The notes under the pieces: model-generated
Databases searched by the model: none
What the model was told of the DNA's origin: nothing
The model's input: only the letters and a program-made list of their open reading frames with translations
Part shown: one piece after another, positions 26,982 through 32,774 of the stretch
Layout: every line of letters starts with the position of its first letter
How positions within the stretch are numbered: the first letter of the stretch is position 1
DNA from: Budvicia diplopodorum
Lineage (GTDB): Bacteria; Pseudomonadota; Gammaproteobacteria; Enterobacterales; Enterobacteriaceae
NCBI RefSeq assembly: GCF_009800925.1
Contig: NZ_WOYF01000023.1
Coordinates: 1 to 32,774 of the forward strand
Direction of reading: 5' to 3'
Length of the DNA: 32,774 nucleotides
Program-made: the position numbers and the translations under genes

Positions 26982-27797
26982 CTATCCCCGGTGGCACTGA
27001 CCCAGAGCCTGACTGATGTCACGTGCCGTATTTTTTACTAACTCCCCCAAGTCGCTAAACCGTTCAACGGTCAAACGCGAACTCGGCCCGGAGATAGAAA
27101 TCGCTGCGGTTACATTGTTATTACTGTCATAAATCGTTGAAGCTAAACAGTTTAAACCAGTAACGTGCTCTTCCTGATCCAGCGCGTACCCGCGCTGTTT
27201 TGCCTTAGCCAAATCCTTTTGTAGCTCATTCAAGTCACTGCGCGTTTTAGCGGTAAAGGCCTTTAATCCAGTCTGAATAATGACGCTCATCAGCTGTTCA
27301 TCATCTAACGGATAGAGCAGCGCTTTACCTGCACCGGATGCGTGTAGCGGCAGCCGGCTTCCTAGTGGTGCACACATCCGAACTATTGACTGGCATTCCC
27401 GCTGGCCAATTAATACGGCCTCTAACCCGTTACGAATGGCCAAATTAGCCGTTTCTCCTGAGAGCAACATGAGTCGTTGCATATAGGGTGCAGCGACTGA
27501 TAAAACGTCTCGATTATGGATATAGGACGAACCGACGGTAAAAGCCTGTAAACCTATATGCCACCAGCTAAGTTGGTCGTCCTGATACACGAAATCGGAC
27601 TGCTCTAATACTTTTAATAAACGAAACGCAGTAGACAAAGGTAGCGATAAATTCTCAGAGATATCGCTCACCGACGAGCTGCCGCCGGACTTTGCCAAAT
27701 ACTGCAGAATGGCAATACCGCGTTCCAGTGCCTGAGCACCTTTATGTGAAGCTGAGTCAGGTTGACTCGGCCTCCCACGACGTTTTAATTCAGTCAT
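26982..27797 (-). CDS. allR: IclR-family repressor AllR
   Basis: 271 residues, as in E. coli AllR, the repressor of allantoin and glyoxylate genes that senses glyoxylate and allantoin. N-terminal winged helix-turn-helix (about 22-75: [60 protein letters not shown]), then the IclR effector domain with [71 protein letters not shown] and [11 protein letters not shown]. The ATG at 27797 fits the E. coli N-terminus ([12 protein letters not shown]); another ATG three codons earlier lies too close to the AAGAGA ribosome site. It is flanked by allA (116-bp gap) and a terminator. Confidence 0.95.
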   Translation of the reverse strand: MTELKRRGRPSQPDSASHKGAQALERGIAILQYLAKSGGSSSVSDISENLSLPLSTAFRLLKVLEQSDFVYQDDQLSWWHIGLQAFTVGSSYIHNRDVLSVAAPYMQRLMLLSGETANLAIRNGLEAVLIGQRECQSIVRMCAPLGSRLPLHASGAGKALLYPLDDEQLMSVIIQTGLKAFTAKTRSDLNELQKDLAKAKQRGYALDQEEHVTGLNCLASTIYDSNNNVTAAISISGPSSRLTVERFSDLGELVKNTARDISQALGQCHRG

Positions 27798-27913
27798 AGC
27801 TTTCATTTCTCTTGCAACAGGCGGTTATGCCGTCACCTCACACCACCGATCAAAGGTGCAAGTATACTATGCAAGATGCCCGACAGCGTCACTCAATTTA
27901 TAACTATTTATGG

Positions 27914-28405
27914 TTATGCCTCTGGCACAACGCACTGATAGCTCTGGGGTAAAGCCACCACGACACAGTTATCTGCACCCCCGCGATCCACCGTTAGGAA
28001 GTCAGTTTCTGTCTGCCATGCGAACAGCGGATGATGCCAGACATTGCGATGATAGTTGATTCCCTGCCGTCCATTGGTGATAAACGCCCGTAGCGTATCA
28101 AGTTCCGGGGCCTCATCGCCGTTGGCTACAATCACGATAAACTGCTCACCGTTCATTGGAATAAACGCCTGAGAACCCAAGGGATGTTTCTCAAGTTCTG
28201 AAACAATAATTGGCAATTCGGCGGGTTTAGCACGATTAATGCTGAGTAGCGTTCGGTCCTGCTGCAAAATTTCGATCTTAGTAAGATCGTGGTAACGTTC
28301 GACTTTGCCATTATTGATATGGAAGAAATCATTGTCGGCCGTTTCGATTACATCCCCATAGGCCGCGAAGCTGGCCTGATTCAAAGGTAAAACCTGAAGC
28401 TTCAT
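27914..28405 (-). CDS. allA: Ureidoglycolate lyase AllA
   Basis: 163 residues (E. coli 160). Cupin-fold enzyme releasing urea from (S)-ureidoglycolate to give glyoxylate; cytoplasmic dimer. Landmarks: [107 protein letters not shown] and DNCVVVALP. The ATG at 28405 has TAAGGAGT at 8 nt; an upstream in-frame GTG overlaps that site and is discounted. Divergent from allD across 767 bp. Confidence 0.95.
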   Translation of the reverse strand: MKLQVLPLNQASFAAYGDVIETADNDFFHINNGKVERYHDLTKIEILQQDRTLLSINRAKPAELPIIVSELEKHPLGSQAFIPMNGEQFIVIVANGDEAPELDTLRAFITNGRQGINYHRNVWHHPLFAWQTETDFLTVDRGGADNCVVVALPQSYQCVVPEA

Positions 28406-28527
28406 ACTTATCACTCCTTAATTTAAAATAAAATCTTGATAAATGTATAAGCGATAACTTCAATACCTACACATACACCTTAATGCCAACAATGTAGAAA
28501 GTTTTTCTAGCGTTAACAATCCAATAT

Positions 28528-28542
28528 TGGAAAATATTTCCA
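28528..28542. promoter_or_regulatory. AllR operator (IclR-type palindrome) upstream of allA
   Basis: TGGAAA-ATA-TTTCCA, a perfect 6+3+6 palindrome that agrees with the IclR consensus TGGAAATNATTTCCA at all but one fixed position. It is 123 nt upstream of allA and is preceded immediately by another perfect palindrome, CCAATATTGG (28521-28530). AllR is the only IclR-type regulator in the window, so assignment to AllR is a reasonable inference. Confidence 0.65.
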
Positions 28543-28662
28543 CAATATGGATCCGCATCACACTAATTAGCTAGATCGAAATTTATTTCCATTATTATTC
28601 AACGCATTAAAAACAATAAATTTTAATAAAGCTGAAATGGGAGCTTGGCAAAAAATTAATAA

Positions 28663-28833
28663 TGCCCACCACTTTACGCCACAAACAACGCATTGATTAC
28701 AATTAAACAAAGCGAAAATGGCACGCCATCATCAGCACGTTTAGCCATGGTCATGGTGGAAAAAGGAGGGATTATTGCGCCAAAAAATCCTGATATTTCA
28801 GCCTTATCAGAAATAAATAAGCGCGTTATTTAG
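28663..28833 (+). pseudogene. Open 56-codon frame, possible gene remnant
   Basis: The frame is open between a TAA at 28660 and the TAG at 28831, containing LITIKQSENGTPSSARLAMV, MVEKGGIIAPKNPDISALSE and INKRVI. Composition is more balanced than the AT-rich flanks, as expected for a coding remnant. There is no ATG before codon 29 and no ribosome site. I do not recognise it, and it is not an AllS piece that I can identify. Confidence 0.25.
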
Positions 28834-29080
28834 CAAATAAATATCACCAAAAATAAAGTATTTTTAATGTATTTAATGTGGGGAAATTTGTCTAAAAAAT
28901 GAATTTGAGGCGATAAAAAATATTAACCGGGAAAACATAAGCTATTATGATAAAAATCAAATAGCTTACGCGATTATTATTAATAAAAATTTAATATCCG
29001 AAATTATTTAATAAAGTTTTTCTTTATTAATTTTTTTTTGTATTAATGGGCTATTTTAAAAAAACATCTAACTATGTAAT

Positions 29081-29102
29081 AAAGGATATTTAGATCACAT
29101 TA
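29081..29102. promoter_or_regulatory. Candidate CRP site upstream of allD
   Basis: The 22-bp sequence matches the CRP consensus AAATGTGATCTAGATCACATTT at 17 positions. The right half TAGATCACATT is perfect, the left half poor. A TATGGT at 29119-29124 (centre about 30 nt downstream) could be a -10 element, placing the CRP centre near -40, a class II arrangement. A 5-bp CCCTC/GAGGG hairpin lies in the leader at 29140-29153. Confidence 0.45.
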
Positions 29103-29172
29103 TTTCTTTTACGGTAAGGTATGGTGCTACGCATTAAACCCCTCTGATGAGGGACGTTAAAAGGAAAGTATA

Positions 29173-30222
29173 ATGAAGATCAATCGTCAAAAGCTCCATC
29201 AGCTGATTCAAAATAAACTTAATAAAGCTGGTCTATCAGAGCAGCATGCGTCAATGGTTGCCGACGTTCTGGTGCATGCCGATGCCAGAGGTATCCACTC
29301 TCACGGCGCGGTACGCGTCGAGTATTACGCAGAACGGATATCGAAAGGCGGAACCAATACCCGACCAGCGTTTCATTTTGAACAAACAGGCCCCTGCTCC
29401 GGCGTATTCCACGGTGATAATGCCGCTGGGCACGTTGCCGCTAAACTGGCTATGGACGAAGCCGTTAAGCTGGCTCAGACTAACGGCATTGCTATTGTTG
29501 GCGTGAAAAAAATTGGTCACAGCGGCGCCCTTTCCTACTTTGTTCAACACGCCGCTAAACAGGGTATGATCGGTATTTCACTGTGTCAGTCCGACCCTAT
29601 GTCGGTGCCATTCGGTGGAACCGGCGTTTACTACGGTACCAATCCAATTGCCTTTGCGGCTCAGGGTGAAGACGACGTCGTCATGACCTTTGACATGGCG
29701 ACAACCGTTCAGGCCTGGGGTAAAATTCTCGATGCCCGCTCGCGTGAAGAAGCCATTCCAGATACCTGGGCGGTTAACGACAAAGGCGAACCGACGACCG
29801 ATCCGTTTGAAGTTAAGGCCTTGGTGCCGCTTTCTGGTCCTAAAGGCTACGGGTTGATGATGATGGTCGACGTGCTGTCCGGTATTCTGTTAGGCCTACC
29901 GTTTGGTAGCCGAGTTAGCTCGATGTATAACGATTTAACCGAAGGCCGCAATCTGGGCCAACTGCATATCGTGATTAATCCAGCCTACTTTACCGATGCT
30001 CAAACGTTTAAAAAGAATATCACTCAAACCATGCGTGATTTAAACGCAGTGACGCCAGCTTCTGGCGTAAAACGGGTACTTTACCCGGGCCAAAACTGCG
30101 ACATTAATGAAGATGAGAGCAATGCGAACGGCGTCGAAATCGTTGATGAAATCTATGAATATTTGATTTCTGACGCGATTTATAATCATTCGAACGATCA
30201 TAAAGACCCGTTTGCACATTAA
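29173..30222 (+). CDS. allD: Ureidoglycolate dehydrogenase AllD
   Basis: 349 residues, as in E. coli AllD. NAD(P)-dependent oxidation of (S)-ureidoglycolate to oxalurate; member of the malate/L-lactate (LDH2/MDG2) oxidoreductase family, with its unusual NAD fold. Motifs: VLVHADARGIHSHGAVRVEY, ERISKGGTN, GDNAAGHVAAKLAMDEAVKL, VKKIGHSGALSYFVQHAA (with the catalytic His), CQSDPMSVPFGG, YYGTNPIAFAAQG, TFDMATTVQAWGKILDARSR and PLSGPKGYGLMMMVDVLSG. The start has AAAGGAAAG at good spacing. It is first of allD-allC-allE and feeds AllFGH encoded on the other strand. Confidence 0.96.
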   Translation: MKINRQKLHQLIQNKLNKAGLSEQHASMVADVLVHADARGIHSHGAVRVEYYAERISKGGTNTRPAFHFEQTGPCSGVFHGDNAAGHVAAKLAMDEAVKLAQTNGIAIVGVKKIGHSGALSYFVQHAAKQGMIGISLCQSDPMSVPFGGTGVYYGTNPIAFAAQGEDDVVMTFDMATTVQAWGKILDARSREEAIPDTWAVNDKGEPTTDPFEVKALVPLSGPKGYGLMMMVDVLSGILLGLPFGSRVSSMYNDLTEGRNLGQLHIVINPAYFTDAQTFKKNITQTMRDLNAVTPASGVKRVLYPGQNCDINEDESNANGVEIVDEIYEYLISDAIYNHSNDHKDPFAH

Positions 30223-30300
30223 TTGCGCATTTACGTTGGTTATTAATTTATCGATATTGATTGAAAGTTAATTTTATTTTTTATCGTTTTATTTCCCAAT

Positions 30301-30326
30301 CCGGTTATTCGTTAAACAATAGCCGG
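30301..30326 (+). other. Weak hairpin between allD and allC
   Basis: CCGGTTATT / AATAGCCGG (one G-T pair) with an 8-nt loop, in the 216-bp allD-allC gap. No U-tract follows, so read-through into allC is expected. Confidence 0.45.
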
Positions 30327-30438
30327 GCTGAATTTACCCAAATATCTTATATAACCGATTATTGATTTCTCACTCGTTATTTGATTGAGCTATAAAATCA
30401 ATTTTACAGTTAACAATTCAGATCAAAGGCGATTTACC

Positions 30439-31671
30439 ATGAAGAATATTATTCAAGACGTTGAGAGTAATGTTAACTGGCTCGGCCAGTTCGGCGCCGT
30501 CACTGGAGGTGGAGTAACCAGACTGCTCTATTCTAAAGAATGGTTCGATGCTCAACAGGCGTTAAAACAAAAATTTGAAGACATGGGGTTAGAAACCTCA
30601 TTTGACGAAGTCGGAAACCTGTCCGGGCGGCTAGTCGGCAGCCAGTATAAAGACCAAGTCGTGATGTCCGGTTCCCACATTGATAGCGTAGTTAACGGCG
30701 GTAACCTAGACGGCCATTTTGGCATTGTTGCCGCTTACCTAGCCATTCAGTATCTAAAAGAAAAACACGGTACCCCGCTGCGCACAATCGAAGTTATTTC
30801 GCTGGCCGAAGAAGAAGGCAGCCGTTTCCCTTACGCATTCTGGGGCAGCAAGAACGTGTTGGGCTTGGCTAAACGAGAAGACGTTCTGAACATTAAAGAT
30901 GCCGCAGGTATACCTTTTGTCGATGCTATGCGTAATCTAGGATTCGACTTCAAAAAGGATGACGGCGCGTCGCGTAAAGATATTAAAGCGTTTGTGGAAC
31001 TGCACATCGAACAGGGCTGCGTGCTGGAAAAAGAAGGCCATACCATCGGCGTAGTCACCAGCATTGTGGGCCAGCGCCGCTATAACGTTACGCTGAAAGG
31101 CGAAGCCAACCACGCAGGCACTACGCCGATGGGCTATCGCAAAGATGCGGTATATGGCTTTAGCCGTATCTGTACCGAATCAATTGCCAAAGCTAATGCC
31201 GCCGGTGACCCGCTGGTACTGACCTTCGGTAAAGTCACGCCAAAACCCAATACCGTTAACGTGGTGCCGGGCGAAGTCATGTTTACCATAGACTGCCGCC
31301 ATACCGATCAAGCCTTCCTTAAGTCTTTTACTGAACGGCTCGAAAAAGATATGCAGACCATCGCCAGTGAAATGGGTATGGAAATTGTGATTGACCGCTG
31401 GATGGATGAAGCGCCGGTTCCAATGGACGCTCATCTGGTGGATACGCTGAAAAATATCTGTGACCAAGAGAAGCTTAATTACCGCCTGATGCATAGCGGA
31501 GCTGGCCATGATTCACAGATATTTGCGCCACGCATTCCAACAGCCATGCTTTTTATTCCTAGCATTAACGGTATTAGCCATAACCCGGCAGAAAAAACGC
31601 ATACCGAAGACTTAGTCGAAGGCGTTAAAGCCCTGACTCAGGCTCTGTATCAGCTTGCTTATCAGAACTAG
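30439..31671 (+). CDS. allC: Allantoate amidohydrolase AllC
   Basis: 410 residues (E. coli 411). M20-family Mn-dependent hydrolase converting allantoate to (S)-ureidoglycine, ammonia and CO2. Metal and substrate motifs are in order: GSHIDSVVNGGNLDGHFG (His and bridging Asp), SLAEEEGSRFPYAFWGSKN (Glu), FVELHIEQGCVLE (His), the dimerisation/lid domain with GQRRYNVTLKGEANHAGTTP, MGYRKDAVYGF and NTVNVVPG, and C-terminal HSGAGHDSQIFAPRIPTAML, FIPSINGISHNPAE (final His). The ATG at 30439 fits the E. coli start and has AAAGGCG about 8 nt upstream; an open frame back to a TTG at 30385 is not needed. Confidence 0.96.
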   Translation: MKNIIQDVESNVNWLGQFGAVTGGGVTRLLYSKEWFDAQQALKQKFEDMGLETSFDEVGNLSGRLVGSQYKDQVVMSGSHIDSVVNGGNLDGHFGIVAAYLAIQYLKEKHGTPLRTIEVISLAEEEGSRFPYAFWGSKNVLGLAKREDVLNIKDAAGIPFVDAMRNLGFDFKKDDGASRKDIKAFVELHIEQGCVLEKEGHTIGVVTSIVGQRRYNVTLKGEANHAGTTPMGYRKDAVYGFSRICTESIAKANAAGDPLVLTFGKVTPKPNTVNVVPGEVMFTIDCRHTDQAFLKSFTERLEKDMQTIASEMGMEIVIDRWMDEAPVPMDAHLVDTLKNICDQEKLNYRLMHSGAGHDSQIFAPRIPTAMLFIPSINGISHNPAEKTHTEDLVEGVKALTQALYQLAYQN

Positions 31672-31682
31672 AAACTCGTATT

Positions 31683-31769
31683 ACGCAGGCGGGCTTCGCT
31701 ATTTCCGCCGTTATTCTGGTGATGGGTACCGACGTATTTTTCTTCTCGAACCTTAAGAAGAATAAGTAA
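31683..31769 (+). pseudogene. Membrane-segment-like ORF tail between allC and allE
   Basis: In a frame shifted from allC, DNA after the allC stop reads TQAGFAISAVILVMGTDVFF, then FSNLKKNK and a TAA at 31767. That is one hydrophobic segment followed by a basic tail, the look of the C-terminus of an inner-membrane transporter. The frame is open back into the end of allC, but no ATG precedes the hydrophobic part. It is most simply a leftover of a lost transporter gene; a small membrane protein from a non-ATG start cannot be excluded. There is no overlap with the allE start. Confidence 0.35.
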
Positions 31770-31814
31770 TTTAACTGGTTGAGTAACAAGATTTATATCT
31801 TATAGGAGTTGGAC

Positions 31815-32603
31815 ATGGGCTATTTTAATAATAATACGGGTTATCCACGCGATCTGCTGGCATCCCGTGCCGTCATTAAACGTGAAAATTATGCGTTAAT
31901 TCCGACCGATGGCTTAGTTAAAAACATCGTTCCCGGGTTTGAAGATTGTGACGTGACTATTTTGTCATCACCAAAGCTGGGCGCAACCTTCGTTGATTAC
32001 ATCGTTACGATGCTACCAAACGGGCGGAATGAAGCGGGCTACGGCGCTGACGGCGTTGAAACCTTTGTCTACGTTATTGACGGAAATATTAAAGCCTCTG
32101 CTGGCGATCGTCAGTTCGATCTGTCGACCGGTGGCTATCTATATTGTCCGCCGGGTACTCTGATGTACCTGAAGAATAATAACGCTGGAAAAAACAGCCA
32201 ACTTTTCCTTTATAAGAGAAAGTACTCTGCGTTAGCCGGTCATTCTGCCGAAGTGGTTTCTGGTAATACCAGTAATCTGGAAAAAATCCATTACGAAGGC
32301 ATGAGCAACGTTATTCTGCAAGACTTCCTGCCAAAGCATTTAGGTTTTGATATGAATATGCACATTCTGAGCTTTGAGCCGGGTGCCAGCCATGGCTATA
32401 TCGAAACGCATATTCAGGAACACGGCGCCTATATTCTCAGCGGTGCCGGTATGTACAACTTAGATAATGAATGGATCCCGGTTAAGAAAGGCGATTATAT
32501 CTTTATGGCGGCCTACTGTTTACAGGCCGGATATGCGGTAGGAACCGATGAGCCGTTTAGCTATATCTATTCTAAAGATTGCAACCGGGATGCCGAGTTG
32601 TAA
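31815..32603 (+). CDS. allE: (S)-Ureidoglycine aminohydrolase AllE
   Basis: 262 residues (E. coli AllE/YlbA 261). Bicupin, Mn-dependent, converts (S)-ureidoglycine to (S)-ureidoglycolate and ammonia. First cupin: [54 protein letters not shown]. Second, catalytic cupin: [20 protein letters not shown] followed by [20 protein letters not shown], whose Glu/His/His residues and a later Gln in [12 protein letters not shown] are the known metal ligands. The ATG at 31815 is preceded by AGGAG at 6 nt and matches the family start MGYFNN; a TTG two codons earlier is discounted. It is last of allD-C-E and is followed by a strong terminator. Confidence 0.96.
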   Translation: MGYFNNNTGYPRDLLASRAVIKRENYALIPTDGLVKNIVPGFEDCDVTILSSPKLGATFVDYIVTMLPNGRNEAGYGADGVETFVYVIDGNIKASAGDRQFDLSTGGYLYCPPGTLMYLKNNNAGKNSQLFLYKRKYSALAGHSAEVVSGNTSNLEKIHYEGMSNVILQDFLPKHLGFDMNMHILSFEPGASHGYIETHIQEHGAYILSGAGMYNLDNEWIPVKKGDYIFMAAYCLQAGYAVGTDEPFSYIYSKDCNRDAEL

Positions 32604-32655
32604 TTAAGGCTGAGTGAAGTTTGTTAACCTTAAACGGCCACCGATAAGTGGTAAT

Positions 32656-32687
32656 GCCAGTCAGTTAAGCAACTGACTGGCTTTTTT
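32656..32687 (+). terminator. Terminator of the allD-C-E operon
   Basis: Perfect 11-bp stem GCCAGTCAGTT / AACTGACTGGC with a 4-nt loop, followed by TTTTTT, about 50 nt past the allE stop. Confidence 0.95.
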
Positions 32688-32712
32688 GTTCCTAGCTTTG
32701 CCATATTTATGC

Positions 32713-32742
32713 GGCCTTTCCTTCACCACTCTAGGAAAGGCC
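32713..32742. terminator. Second hairpin downstream of allE
   Basis: Perfect 10-bp stem GGCCTTTCCT / AGGAAAGGCC with a 10-nt loop, followed on the plus strand by CTTTCTCTT. It may be a backup terminator for allD-C-E or belong to a gene beyond the window; the tail is only moderately T-rich. Confidence 0.5.
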
Positions 32743-32774
32743 CTTTCTCTTCGTACCGGCAGCTTCACCATTTT

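Larger units (their letters stand above)
28406..29172. other. Divergent regulatory region between allA and allD; allS is absent
   Basis: 767 bp, strongly A+T-rich over most of its length. In E. coli the LysR activator gene allS lies beside allA; no LysR-type reading frame exists here. The region holds a clear IclR-type palindrome near allA, a candidate CRP site near allD and one open but unrecognised 56-codon frame. Confidence 0.7.

Noticed and set aside
29251..29550. 99-codon minus-strand frame opposite allD
   Set aside because: Antisense to the conserved N-terminal half of AllD; no ribosome site or recognisable domain.

Overview
The window reads as the chromosome of a member of the Enterobacterales. 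Nearly every housekeeping protein aligns by eye, over its full length, with an Escherichia coli counterpart (RlmG, YcdY, YcdX and the whole All/Glx set), but sequence divergence, gene order and accessory genes place it outside Escherichia/Salmonella. I cannot name the genus from this window alone.

Layout. (1) 1-4022, minus strand: the N-terminal 1340 codons of a very large secreted, repeat-rich, autotransporter-like adhesin, cut off by the window edge. An AT-rich 0.9-kb gap follows, with a decayed ORF tail and a terminator. (2) 4903-9266, minus strand: rlmG, ycdY, a MuiA-family (DUF4140/DUF4139) envelope protein and ycdX. (3) 9551-9745, plus strand: a near-consensus promoter, tRNA-Ser(GGA) and a strong terminator. 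Behind the tRNA lies a small AT-rich accessory stretch with a 46-residue YHYH-type exported microprotein and a family-90 (CAP10/LpsA-like) glycosyltransferase. (4) 11686-32687: a complete allantoin-utilisation cluster, about 21 kb.

How the allantoin genes work together. AllW (NCS1 permease) imports allantoin; YbbY (NCS2) is a second purine-type transporter. AllB opens allantoin to allantoate, AllC and AllE convert that to (S)-ureidoglycolate, and the pathway then forks. In one branch AllA releases urea and glyoxylate, and Gcl, Hyi, GlxR and GlxK take glyoxylate to glycerate and 2-/3-phosphoglycerate. In the other branch AllD oxidises ureidoglycolate to oxalurate, AllF/AllG/AllH split oxalurate to oxamate and carbamoyl phosphate, and AllK recovers ATP from the latter. 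AllR (IclR family) is the resident regulator.

Thirteen genes (allA to allK) lie on the minus strand, and allD-allC-allE run divergently on the plus strand. In E. coli allE-allC-allD sit between glxK and allF. Here that junction is a gene-free 750-bp gap, and the three genes lie beside allA, where E. coli carries allS. No allS is present in the window.

Nothing in the window looks like a defence system, CRISPR array, prophage or insertion sequence. The least ordinary items are the alternating 24/25-residue repeats of the adhesin, the rearranged allantoin locus with candidate AllR and CRP sites, a series of intergenic hairpins without U-tracts in the minus-strand catabolic genes, and three short decayed ORF tails.
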